From Aphodovivens sp036306585 (lineage in GTDB: Bacteria > Actinomycetota > Coriobacteriia > Coriobacteriales > Eggerthellaceae): a DNA stretch of 64,000 nt. Shown here one piece after another: positions 24,163 through 32,022 of this stretch (positions within the stretch are counted from its first letter, which is position 1; each line of letters starts with the position of its first letter). The notes beneath the pieces are model-generated. The model did no database searches. It was given only the letters and a program-made list of their open reading frames with translations, and was not told the origin of the DNA. Both the position numbers and the translations under genes were made by a program. The stretch spans positions 62,001-126,000 of the forward strand of contig JAXJZF010000006.1 of the NCBI GenBank assembly GCA_036306585.1, given 5' to 3'.

Positions 24163-25332
24163 ATGGCCTACGCGATCCACTGCATGAACAATATTTCGGA
24201 GAAGGGCTTGGCGCTGCTGGGCCCCGACTACACCATTACGGACGATTTCTCTCAGGCGGAAGGCATCCTCGTGCGCAGCGCTTCGCTGCACGACGCCGAA
24301 TTCCCCGAGGGGCTGCGCGCCATCGCGCGCGCCGGCGCGGGTGTGAACAACATTCCTCTGGACCGCTGCGCCGAAGCGGGCGTCGTGGTGTTCAACACGC
24401 CGGGTGCCAACGCGAACGCGGTGAAGGAGCTGGTTATCGGCGCGCTGATGTTGGGTGCGCGCGACATCGCCGGCGGCATCCAGTGGTGCTGCGAGAATGC
24501 GGACGACCCCAACATCGCCAAAGCCGCCGAGAAGGCGAAAAAAGCCTATGCCGGGACCGAGATCATGGGGAAGAAGCTGGGCGTCATCGGCTTGGGGGCA
24601 ATCGGCGCGTTGGTGGCAAACGCCGCCATCGACCTGGGCATGGACGTGTACGGCTACGATCCGTTCGTGTCGGTCGACGCTGCTTGGCGCGTGTCCAGCC
24701 AGGTGCGCCATATCACCAACCTCGACGACATCTTCGCCAGCTGCGACTACATCACCATCCATGTGCCGGCGACTCCGGACACCGTCGGCATGATCGGCCA
24801 GCACGTCATCGACTTGATGAAGGGCGACGTGGTGGTGCTGAACTTCTCGCGTGACACGTTGGTGGACGTTTCCGCCATGGCGGAGGGCCTGAAGGCGGGC
24901 AAGGTGCGCCGCTACATCACCGATTTCGCCACGCCCGAGGTGATGCAGCTGGAAAACGCCGTGGTGCTGCCGCATCTGGGCGCTTCCACCGCCGAGGCGG
25001 AGGAGAACTGCGCGGCGATGGCGGTGCGCGAGCTGAAGGACTACCTGGAAAACGGCAACATCGCTCATTCGGTGAACTACCCCGCCTGCGACATGGGTCC
25101 GCGTCCGACGCAGGGTGGGCGCATCGCGGTGCTGCATGCCAACGTGCCCAATATGATAAGCCAGATCTCCGGAGCCCTGGCCGAAGCGGGCGCCAACATC
25201 GCCAATCTCACCAACAAGGCCCGTGGCGAGCACGCCTACACCCTCATCGACACCGACGCCGCGGTGGCCGACGGCGCGCTTTCCACCCTGCGAGCTATCG
25301 AGGGCGTCCGTCGCGTGCGGGTTATTGCATAA
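24163..25332 (+). CDS. serA: D-3-phosphoglycerate dehydrogenase with ACT domain
   Basis: First enzyme of serine synthesis, oxidising 3-phosphoglycerate with NAD. The 389-residue protein is the short form: catalytic domain, Rossmann motif GVIGLGAIGALVANAA, the catalytic arginine segment LNFSRDTLVD, the His segment VVLPHLGAST, and a C-terminal ACT domain (RIAVLHANVPNMISQISGAL), the likely site of serine feedback. ATG at 24163 follows AAAGGGGATAGGA. Serine made here also feeds cysteine and one-carbon metabolism. Confidence 0.94.
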   Translation: MAYAIHCMNNISEKGLALLGPDYTITDDFSQAEGILVRSASLHDAEFPEGLRAIARAGAGVNNIPLDRCAEAGVVVFNTPGANANAVKELVIGALMLGARDIAGGIQWCCENADDPNIAKAAEKAKKAYAGTEIMGKKLGVIGLGAIGALVANAAIDLGMDVYGYDPFVSVDAAWRVSSQVRHITNLDDIFASCDYITIHVPATPDTVGMIGQHVIDLMKGDVVVLNFSRDTLVDVSAMAEGLKAGKVRRYITDFATPEVMQLENAVVLPHLGASTAEAEENCAAMAVRELKDYLENGNIAHSVNYPACDMGPRPTQGGRIAVLHANVPNMISQISGALAEAGANIANLTNKARGEHAYTLIDTDAAVADGALSTLRAIEGVRRVRVIA

Positions 25333-25771
25333 CTCCGGTTTGAGCATGGGGGGCGGAAAGGCTCGATCCTCCGCGCTTTCCAAGCCTCGTGCCGAAGGGC
25401 GGCAGCCTGAATGCCGCGCAGGCCGTCGAAGCCGAAAATCCTGTGTGCAATCTGCGATGATGCCCCGAATGGACGTTGCATTCGGGGCATTGCCGCGCTA
25501 AGATGCAAAAGTTCGCTTTCAAAAGCCCCGTGCAGCAGGAGACGCGGAAACGCGAAGCGAGGGAGTCCAGGCCCGGGCTTGCGTGCTGGCGTAGGAAACC
25601 GGTATCCGTTTGACCTGCAACTTTTGAAAACCGACGCCCATTGCGGAGGTGACGCGGACCGGGGGCGGCGCAAGTCGGCCCGGAGGCGGAGACGCCAAGG
25701 TACGTGCCGCAGTGGTGCCTGCCAACAGCAGCGCTGCCGGCAGGCGAGAAGAGTTAAGTGGAGGAACAAGA
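25333..25771 (+). promoter_or_regulatory. rplM-rpsI promoter and long leader
   Basis: The 439-bp region contains a promoter with TTGCAT (25476-25481), 17-bp spacer and TAAGAT (25499-25504). The predicted start near 25511 gives a leader of about 260 nt before rplM. Long leaders are common before ribosomal protein operons. I could not match it to a known r-protein leader, and no coding sequence is evident. Confidence 0.65.
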
Positions 25772-26206
25772 GTGAAGACGTATTACGCGAAGCCCAACGA
25801 AGTGGAGCGTGAGTGGGTCCTCATCGACGCAACCGACCAGATCCTCGGCCGCGTTGCCGCGAAGGCCGCCCATATCCTGAAGGGCAAGCACAAGCCGCAG
25901 TACACGCCGCATGTCGACACCGGTGATTTCGTGATCATCGTCAATGCCGACAAGATCCGCGTGACGGGCAACAAGGGCACCGACAAGGTGTACTTCCGTC
26001 ACACCGGCCATCCCGGCGGCCTGAAGTCCGAGACCTTCAACGAGGCAATGGCGAAGCATCCCGAGCGCGTCATCGAGCACGCTGTGAAGGGCATGCTCCC
26101 CAAGAACACGCTTGGTCGCGCAATGGCCAGGAAGCTGAAGGTGTACGCAGGTCCTGAGCATCCGCATGCTGCTCAGAAGCCCCGCGAGATCAAGATGGAG
26201 GGTTAA
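25772..26206 (+). CDS. rplM: 50S ribosomal protein L13
   Basis: The 144-residue protein matches L13 along its length: MKTYYAKPNEVEREWVLIDA, then LGRVAAKAAHILKGKHKP, GDFVIIVNADKI, and MLPKNTLGRAMARKLKVYAG near the C terminus. GTG at 25772 is preceded by AAGTGGAGG at good spacing. It is followed after 3 bp by rpsI, the conserved bacterial pair. Confidence 0.98.
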   Translation: MKTYYAKPNEVEREWVLIDATDQILGRVAAKAAHILKGKHKPQYTPHVDTGDFVIIVNADKIRVTGNKGTDKVYFRHTGHPGGLKSETFNEAMAKHPERVIEHAVKGMLPKNTLGRAMARKLKVYAGPEHPHAAQKPREIKMEG

Positions 26207-26209
26207 ACC

Positions 26210-26602
26210 ATGGCAGGCGAAGCTTTGTATTACGGCACTGGCCGCAGGAAGAACGCCGTCGCCCGCGTTCGTTTGGTCCCCGGCACCGGCAAGGTGACGA
26301 TCAACGGTCGCGAGGGCGCTGAGTACTTCGGTCGCCAGGCTCTGTTGGACTACGCTACGACTCCGTTCAAGGTGACGGACACGCAGGATCACTTCGACGT
26401 GATCGCCCGCATCAACGGCGGTGGCATCTCGGGCCAGGCCGGCGCTCTGCGCCACGGCATCTCCCGCGCGCTGCTGGAGGCTGGCGACTACCGCGCCGAG
26501 CTGAAGCGTGCCGGCTACCTGACGCGCGACGCCCGTATGGTCGAGCGCAAGAAGTACGGCCTGAAGAAGGCCCGCAAGCGCCCGCAGTTCAGCAAGCGCT
26601 AG
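26210..26602 (+). CDS. rpsI: 30S ribosomal protein S9
   Basis: The 130-residue protein carries the S9 signature YGTGRRKNAVARVRLVPGTG, GGGISGQAGALRHGISRAL, and the basic C-terminal tail ending KKARKRPQFSKR, whose last residues reach the ribosomal P site. ATG is 3 bp after rplM stop. A terminator follows 26 bp downstream. Confidence 0.98.
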   Translation: MAGEALYYGTGRRKNAVARVRLVPGTGKVTINGREGAEYFGRQALLDYATTPFKVTDTQDHFDVIARINGGGISGQAGALRHGISRALLEAGDYRAELKRAGYLTRDARMVERKKYGLKKARKRPQFSKR

Positions 26603-26628
26603 TCTTTCGCACATATTGTTTGCGCGAG

Positions 26629-26659
26629 TCGCGCCGTCCGTTCGGGCGGCGCGATTTTT
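26629..26659 (+). terminator. Terminator after rpsI
   Basis: TCGCGCCGTCCG pairs with CGGGCGGCGCGA (one G-T pair) with a 2-base TT linker and a following TTTTT run. Confidence 0.88.
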
Positions 26660-26758
26660 GTTTGCATGGCACGGCGGAGTGTGCTGCCGGGGCAGGACGC
26701 GATGGCTGGATAAGCCTTCGTTTGCGCCAGTATCTACAGGATAAGTACCAACAAATAA

Positions 26759-26787
26759 TTGCAACATGCAACTAATTGGCCTAGAAT
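26759..26787 (+). promoter_or_regulatory. Promoter of the first BioB-like radical SAM gene
   Basis: TTGCAA (26759-26764), 17 bp, TAGAAT (26782-26787). The -35 lies in the small palindrome TTGCA-ACA-TGCAA (26759-26771), a possible operator. Confidence 0.7.
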
Positions 26788-26837
26788 TCAAACGTTGAGG
26801 GGACTGAACGTCCAGGGGAACGTGCAATGGAGGACGC

Positions 26838-27911
26838 ATGGATTCTAAGGTCAGAAAAATCATCAACAAGGCGCTCGATGGGGGAACCCTCACTGCAAAA
26901 GAGGGTGTCGAGCTGCTTTCATGGGACGATCTTTCAGATGAAGCCGCTGCTATCCGTATCGCCGGCAGGCGCTTCAGCTGGCAGCTTCTTCCCAAGGCGG
27001 AGATCCACGGCCAGATCGGGCTGAACATCGGGCCATGTGCGAGGAACTGCGAGTTCTGCTCGTTCGCTGCGGGCAATAAAGTGTTCACCGAGTCGAGCGA
27101 GCTTCCGCTCGAGACCGTGGTGGACTACGTGTCGCTTCTGGAGGAGCAGGGCGCCAACGCGATCTACCTCATGACCACGGCGGGCTACGATCCCCGAAAG
27201 TTCCTCGAATACGGCGTGGCGGCAGCGAAGGCATTGAAGAAGGGCACGCCGCTGATTGCGAATGTGGGCGATTTCGACCTCGATTATGCGAAGGAGCTGA
27301 AGAAAGCGGGCTTTGCCGGCGTCTACCATGTCATCCGCATGGGCGAGGGCGTGGTTACCCGTTGCTCGGTGGATAAGCGTTGGGACACCATCCATGCTGC
27401 CCAGGAAGCGGGTTTGCAGCTTGGATCGTGTGTCGAGCCGGTCGGCCCCGAGCACTCGTTGGAGGAGATCGTCGAGAAAACCATCATCACGCGCGACATG
27501 AACGCCCGTTTCTCGGGTTCCATGCGCCGCACGGCAATCCCATCGTCTCCGTTGGCTCAATACGGAACCGTGTCGTATGCGCGCATGGCGACCATCGTTG
27601 CTGCCGTGTCGCTGATCACGGGCCAGGGCATCATAGGAAACTGCACGCACGAACCGAACCAGCTGGCTGTTGCCGCCGGCGCGAACCTTCTTTGGGCAGA
27701 GGTCGGTTCAAATCCGCGCGACGTGGAGGGCAAGACTGAGGAGAACCGCGGGTGGACCGTAACGCGTTGCCGCGAGCTGCTGAAGGAATGCGGCTGGTCT
27801 GTGCTTAACGGCCCGTCGGTGATGTTCGACGGCGCTGACGATGCGGAACGCGGCTCGGCGGGCGCGCCGTTTGCCGCGAGCGACCTGTTTCCTGCCCTGC
27901 GCGATAAGTGA
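26838..27911 (+). CDS. BioB-like radical SAM enzyme 1
   Basis: The 357-residue product has a radical SAM cluster motif CARNCEFC (Cys67, Cys71, Cys74) inside the conserved context AEIHGQIGLNIGPC, a TIM-barrel layout, and resemblance to biotin synthase/HydE/PylB-type enzymes. Paralog-wide motifs are YHVIRMGEG, CVEPVGPEH and EVGSNPRDVEGKTE near the C terminus. The biotin-synthase [2Fe-2S] ligand pattern was not found. ATG at 26838 follows GGAGGA. It has its own promoter and is the first of six related genes in 11.5 kb. The reaction is unknown; related enzymes cut or rearrange C-C or C-N bonds or insert sulfur. Confidence 0.88.
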   Translation: MDSKVRKIINKALDGGTLTAKEGVELLSWDDLSDEAAAIRIAGRRFSWQLLPKAEIHGQIGLNIGPCARNCEFCSFAAGNKVFTESSELPLETVVDYVSLLEEQGANAIYLMTTAGYDPRKFLEYGVAAAKALKKGTPLIANVGDFDLDYAKELKKAGFAGVYHVIRMGEGVVTRCSVDKRWDTIHAAQEAGLQLGSCVEPVGPEHSLEEIVEKTIITRDMNARFSGSMRRTAIPSSPLAQYGTVSYARMATIVAAVSLITGQGIIGNCTHEPNQLAVAAGANLLWAEVGSNPRDVEGKTEENRGWTVTRCRELLKECGWSVLNGPSVMFDGADDAERGSAGAPFAASDLFPALRDK

Positions 27912-28024
27912 TCGCATCGGAGTGCGGCGGCTTCGGTAGGCGAGTCGCCCGTCTGCATGCAAATGGCGATTTCGGTTTTGGTAGGGAGATTGCGGAAAAA
28001 CGATCGCTTGCGCTGGCGAACCTC

Positions 28025-28030
28025 TATAAT
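28025..28030 (+). promoter_or_regulatory. Probable -10 box for the AhpD-like gene
   Basis: TATAAT lies 64 bp before the start codon. The -35 region is poor, so an activator may be needed. Confidence 0.45.
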
Positions 28031-28093
28031 GGATGAAACTTAATACTGGAAACCATCCAATAACTGCGAACGACTACTAGGAAGGAATGTCGC

Positions 28094-28432
28094 ATGGAAA
28101 CCTATTACAATCCCGACGATCTGGCCAAGTTTTCTGCTGACGGTATCGGCGAAGGAGCTCCCGAGCTGTGGGATCTGTACATGGCCTATTACGGCAAGGT
28201 GTTCTCGGAGGGTGCGCTGACCGCCCGTGAGAAAGCCATCATCGCGCTGGCGGTCGCCGCCGCCGTGCAGTGCCCGTACTGCATCGACTCCTACACCAAC
28301 ACCTGCATGGAGATGGGTGTGACCGAAGAGCAGATGACCGAGGCCTTCCATGTCGCCAATGCCATCCGCGGCGGTGCGGCTCTGGCTCATGGCGTTCAGA
28401 TGAAGAGCCTGGTGGAAAAGCTTGAGATGTAG
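28094..28432 (+). CDS. AhpD/carboxymuconolactone-decarboxylase-like protein associated with ArsS
   Basis: The 112-residue protein matches the AhpD-like family that travels with ArsS radical SAM (seleno)proteins. It contains the redox motif AVQCPYCIDSYTN (CxxC), LTAREKAIIALAVAAA before it, and TEEQMTEAFHVANAIRGGAALAHG after it with the histidine of the family. Relatives are alkylhydroperoxidase or peroxidase-like enzymes that use the CxxC pair. ATG at 28094 follows AGGAAGGA. A strong terminator separates it from arsS, so the two may be differently expressed. Confidence 0.88.
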   Translation: METYYNPDDLAKFSADGIGEGAPELWDLYMAYYGKVFSEGALTAREKAIIALAVAAAVQCPYCIDSYTNTCMEMGVTEEQMTEAFHVANAIRGGAALAHGVQMKSLVEKLEM

Positions 28433-28446
28433 GAGCATTTCCTCTC

Positions 28447-28480
28447 GGCCCGGCGCTTTCTGCGGTGCCGGGCCTTTTTT
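28447..28480 (+). terminator. Terminator between the AhpD-like gene and arsS
   Basis: GGCCCGGC pairs with GCCGGGCC across a 12-base loop, followed by TTTTTT. Its strength implies arsS is expressed from readthrough or its own promoter. Confidence 0.85.
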
Positions 28481-28570
28481 CGCACCGGGACGACCTGGTG
28501 CTTCTGCACGGTGCCGCAGCTCCGCTTCTGCAAACCCGGCGGGCGTTCGGCGACGAAAAGGGGAGACGTC

Positions 28571-29575
28571 ATGTCCGAATTAGAGGAAGTCAACGCCGCA
28601 TTGGCGCAATACCCTCCGTTTTGGGAAAGGGTGGGCGAGTACCGCTTCACGGAAGAGAAGCTGGACACGCTTCAGATAAACATCGGCCTGAAGTGCAACT
28701 TCGCATGCAAGCACTGCCATGTGCAGTCGAGCCCCGCGCGCACCGAGGAGATGTCGCGCGAAACGCTGGAAAACTGCTTGAAGGTGTACAAGGACCACGG
28801 GTTCTCGGTTATTGACATCACCGGCGGCGCGCCTGAGATGAACCCTCACTACGAGTGGTTCTTGCGCGAGGCGAAGGCCGCCGGTGCGCGCGTGATCACA
28901 CGCTCGAACCTTGCTGTCTGCGAAGACGAGGGCTATGAGCATCTGCCTGAACTGTGGGCGGAGCTTGGCATCGTGGTGTTCGCTTCGCTTCCGCACTATG
29001 TGAAGAAAACTTCCGAGAAGCAGCGTGGCGCGGGTACGTTCGATCCCACCATCCGCGTGATGCGGCATTTGTGCGAGCTTGGGTACGGCAAGGGCGAGGG
29101 CTTCGGCCCGAACGACGGCAAGCTCGAGCTCAATCTGGTGTTCAACCCCAACGGTGCTGTGCTGCCGCCAGACCAGGCGGCAATGGAACGCGATTACAAG
29201 CAGCGTTTGGCAGAGGATTTCGACATCCACTTCGATAGCCTGTTCTGCATCGCGAACGCTCCGGGCGGCCGTTTTGGCGAGCGTTTGCTGAAGACGGGCA
29301 ATATGGATCGCTACATGAACAAGCTTATTGGCGCGTTCAACCCCGACACCGTGCCCGCCATGATGTGCCGCACTCAGCTTTCGGTGAGCTGGGACGGGCG
29401 CTTGTACGACTGTGATTTCAACCAGGCGGTGGGAATGCCCTGCAAAAACGGACTGACCATCGCCGACATGGCAGCCGATCCGTCGCTGCCGCTGAAGCGC
29501 GACATCGTGTTCGCAAACCATTGCTACGCATGCTGTGCAGGCGCAGGCAGCAGTTGAGGCGGCGCGACGGCGTAG
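28571..29575 (+). CDS. arsS: ArsS-type radical SAM selenoprotein
   Basis: The 334-residue product includes the radical SAM motif CNFACKHC (Cys42, 46, 49), the family segment HCHVQSSPARTEEM, ITGGAPEMNPHYEWF, SLPHY, and NLVFNPNGAVLPPDQ. The conventional stop at 29555-29557 is TGA after AGAGSS; family members continue here with Cys or selenocysteine then GG. Read as selenocysteine (residue 329), the protein ends Sec-Gly-Gly-Ala-Thr-Ala at TAG 29573-29575. A SECIS-like hairpin begins 11 nt downstream of the TGA (separate entry). Known ArsS enzymes add a deoxyadenosyl group to dimethylarsenite in arsenosugar synthesis. ATG at 28571 follows AAGGGGAGACG. Confidence 0.85.
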
Positions 29576-29584
29576 GTCTACGCC
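29558..29584 (+). promoter_or_regulatory. Bacterial SECIS-like hairpin of arsS
   Basis: GGCGT (29569-29573), loop AGGTCT (29574-29579) and ACGCC (29580-29584) form a 5-bp apical stem. The loop sequence AGGUCU and the 11-nt distance from UGA to the stem match the recalled Escherichia coli fdhF mini-SECIS. The structure would bring SelB and Sec-tRNA to the UGA at 29555. Confidence 0.8.
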
Positions 29585-29653
29585 GACGGAGTGCCGGACC
29601 GGCGCGTCATAAGCGCGATTGTCCGAATATTGCAGCGTTTTTACAATGCGATA

Positions 29654-29742
29654 TTGACTACTATAGGACTAAGTCATATATTGAAGAAGGTCTGAGCACA
29701 ACACGCGAGCCGTCCGTCTCGTTCGAGCGGACGGCTCGCGTG
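29654..29742 (+). promoter_or_regulatory. Promoter plus hairpin cassette A (before radical SAM 2)
   Basis: TTGACT (29654-29659), 17 bp, TATATT (29677-29682), six bases, then GGTCTGAGCAC (29689-29699), probably at the transcription start. A 15-bp perfect stem follows (CACGCGAGCCGTCCG, 29702-29716, with 29728-29742; the loop itself can pair CTCG/CGAG). The same arrangement with a different hairpin occurs at 46333-46422. It may be an attenuated leader of the radical SAM 2-3 operon or a small RNA. Confidence 0.65.
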
Positions 29743-29873
29743 CGTCATGCATGCCGAAAAGACGGACAAGATCCTGCCGGTTTGCGTCGATGTTTTCCGT
29801 CGCTGTGAAAAGATGCCATCGGGCGGATGCTTCTGTGAAGAACTTGCAGGACGAGAGATATTGGAGACACGAA

Positions 29874-30923
29874 ATGGATCAGAAGGTCATCGACATCGTT
29901 TCCCGGGCGCTGGAGGGAAACGCACCCTCATTCGACGAGGCGATTTATCTGCTCTCGCTTGATGAGAAAAGCCCCGAGGCGACGTTGCTGCGCGGTGCAG
30001 CGAACGACATCGTGCGCGGGAAAACGGGAAACTCCGCCATCATCTACGGCCAAATCGGCGTCGATGTTTACCCCTGCGAAGCGGATTGCCAGTTCTGCTC
30101 GTTCGGTCGCACGCACACCTTGTTCGACCATCGTACTGTGCTGGATAACGACACCATCTTGGAAAAAGCCCGCGAGTTCACCAAGGACGGCGACCTGTTC
30201 GGCATGTGGATTATGACGATGAATTCGTTCGACCGCGATTGGTACCTTGGCGTCATCGAGATGCTGCGCAAAGCCATCCCCGCTTCGACCAACCTGTATG
30301 CGAACATCGGCGATTGCGACGAAGGCTATTGGCGCGAGCTGAAGGCAGCGGGCCTTGCCGGCGCCTACCACGTGCTTCGCCTCGGCGAGGGCGAGGTCAC
30401 CAAAATCGATCCCGCGACGCGCAAGCAGACGATGCGCGCCATCATGAACGCGGGGCTCGACCTGCAGGATTGCTGCGAGCCCATCGGCCCAGAACACACG
30501 CCGCAGCAGATTGCCGAGCACCTGTTCGAAACGGTGAAGAAGGGCTGCGTCGATTCCAGCGCCATGAAGCGCACCCCCGTGCCGGGCACGATTTTCGAAG
30601 GCCCCGCCATCACCAACCTGCGCCTGGCGCAAATCGTCGCCGTCAACGCGCTGGTCATGCTCGCGGTCGACCCGTATCCGTGGATTGGTGTGCATGAGGC
30701 GAATCCCATCGGGTTGGTGTCCGGTGCGAACAACATCAGCGCCGAGACTGGCGTGAACCCGCGCGATACGGCGGCTGACACTTCCCATGGCGGTCGCGGC
30801 TTGGATGTGGCGGCTTGTCGTGAAATGCTCTATCAGGCAGGGTTCGACTACTTGGTTCGCGGAGACGGATCGAAGGTCGCGCTTACCGCCGAGTATTTGC
30901 GCCGGTGCGAGGAAAATCGCTAG
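29874..30923 (+). CDS. BioB-like radical SAM enzyme 2
   Basis: The 349-residue protein has radical SAM cysteines 68, 72 and 75 in CEADCQFC, the context YGQIGVDVYPC, YHVLRLGEGEVTKIDP, QDCCEPIGPEH and ETGVNPRDTAADTSHGGRG. It is closest to radical SAM 3 next door, with long identical stretches around the cluster motif at protein and DNA level, so they are a tandem duplicate. A Cys-Cys-Glu replaces Cys-Val-Glu of the other paralogs. ATG at 29874 follows GGAG; an upstream in-frame ATG lacks a ribosome binding site. It is 30 bp before radical SAM 3 and cotranscribed. Confidence 0.87.
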   Translation: MDQKVIDIVSRALEGNAPSFDEAIYLLSLDEKSPEATLLRGAANDIVRGKTGNSAIIYGQIGVDVYPCEADCQFCSFGRTHTLFDHRTVLDNDTILEKAREFTKDGDLFGMWIMTMNSFDRDWYLGVIEMLRKAIPASTNLYANIGDCDEGYWRELKAAGLAGAYHVLRLGEGEVTKIDPATRKQTMRAIMNAGLDLQDCCEPIGPEHTPQQIAEHLFETVKKGCVDSSAMKRTPVPGTIFEGPAITNLRLAQIVAVNALVMLAVDPYPWIGVHEANPIGLVSGANNISAETGVNPRDTAADTSHGGRGLDVAACREMLYQAGFDYLVRGDGSKVALTAEYLRRCEENR

Positions 30924-30953
30924 TCTGCAAAGCCGATATTCCCGGAGGAAAAC

Positions 30954-31973
30954 ATGGATCGCCAAGTGCAAAAGATCATAGAGTGCGCCCTCGATGGAAC
31001 CCCGCCCTCATTCGACGAGGCAGTGCGGCTCATCAGCCTCGATCCCGTGGGGCCGGATGCCTCGTGGGTGCGTGCCGCTGCGAACAACGTCACGCGCGAG
31101 CGTTGCGGCAATGCGGGCGCCATTTTCGGTCAGATCGGCATAGATGTATATCCGTGCGAGGCGGATTGCCAGTTCTGCTCGTTCGGTCGCTCGCACACGG
31201 GTTTCACCGAGCATACGACGCTTGATTTGGAGACCATCGAACGGAAAGCGATCGAATTCGCTGGCGAGGGCGACCTGTGCGGCATGTGGTTGATGACCAT
31301 GGCGAGCTTCGATCGTGACTACTACCTCGAAGCCGTGCGGCGCGTGAAGGGGGCCATTCCCTCATCGACGCGTCTGTATACGAACATCGGCGACGTCGAT
31401 CAGGATTACCTCCAGCAGCTGAAGGATGCAGGCATCTACGGGTGCTATCACGTCATCCGCCTCGGCGAAGGCGAAGTTACCAAGATCGACCCCAAGGTGC
31501 GCGAACGCACCATCGCGGCGATACGCGAGGTGGGGCTGCACCTGCAGGATTGCTGCGAGCCTATCGGGCCCGAGCATTCGGCCGAGCAGATCGCGGCGCA
31601 TCTGTTCAAGACGGTTGAGAAGGGATGCATCGAATCGGGCGTGATGGCGCGCACGCCCGTGCCGGGCACGGTGTTCGAAGGCCCGGGCATTCCCCTGATG
31701 AAGCTGCTGCTCATCTTGGCGGTCAACACTTTCATCATGCTCGGGGTCGAAGGGGTTCCGCTCATGTCGTTCAACCCTGTCACTTCGTTAGGACTCCTTT
31801 CAGGTGGAAACCGCGTGTGTGCCGAAACGGGGGTGAACCCGCGCGACACCGTGGCGGACACCTCGTCGAGCTGCGGTATCGGGCTGGATATGGCGGCCTG
31901 TCGCAAAATGTTGGCGGATGCGGGTTTTTCCAAGATCATGCGCGGCGACGGGACGACGGTCGATATCGCCTGA
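30954..31973 (+). CDS. BioB-like radical SAM enzyme 3
   Basis: The 339-residue protein carries cluster cysteines 68, 72 and 75 (CEADCQFC), YHVIRLGEGEVTKIDP, QDCCEPIGPEH, ARTPVPGTVFEGPGI and ETGVNPRDTVADTS. It differs from radical SAM 2 mostly outside the core, e.g. GVEGVPLMSFNPVTSLG in place of VDPYPWIGVHEANPIG near residue 260, a likely substrate-pocket segment. ATG at 30954 follows CGGAGGAAA. A GC-rich hairpin lies between it and the convergent radical SAM 4. Confidence 0.87.
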   Translation: MDRQVQKIIECALDGTPPSFDEAVRLISLDPVGPDASWVRAAANNVTRERCGNAGAIFGQIGIDVYPCEADCQFCSFGRSHTGFTEHTTLDLETIERKAIEFAGEGDLCGMWLMTMASFDRDYYLEAVRRVKGAIPSSTRLYTNIGDVDQDYLQQLKDAGIYGCYHVIRLGEGEVTKIDPKVRERTIAAIREVGLHLQDCCEPIGPEHSAEQIAAHLFKTVEKGCIESGVMARTPVPGTVFEGPGIPLMKLLLILAVNTFIMLGVEGVPLMSFNPVTSLGLLSGGNRVCAETGVNPRDTVADTSSSCGIGLDMAACRKMLADAGFSKIMRGDGTTVDIA

Positions 31974-31989
31974 TCGCGCGATGCCGCAG

Positions 31990-32020
31990 GGGCGGGGCTG
32001 CGATCGGCAAGGCCCCGCCC
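31990..32020. terminator. Hairpin between convergent radical SAM genes 3 and 4
   Basis: GGGCGGGGC pairs with GCCCCGCCC around a 13-base loop, placed between the two converging stop codons. No T run; possible bidirectional terminator. Confidence 0.5.
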
Positions 32021-32022
32021 GC

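Noticed and set aside
25505..25626. Complementary CAAAAGTT (25506-25513) and AACTTTTG (25619-25626) as a closing helix of an rplM leader structure
   Set aside because: The 5' arm lies mostly before the predicted transcription start, so it would not be in the RNA.
27909..27911. TGA at the end of radical SAM 1 as a second selenocysteine codon
   Set aside because: No hairpin with an AGGTCT-like loop follows, and paralogs end at similar length.
29558..29873. Small protein gene between arsS and radical SAM 2
   Set aside because: The region is explained by the SECIS-like hairpin and the promoter-hairpin cassette; remaining frames have no start signal.
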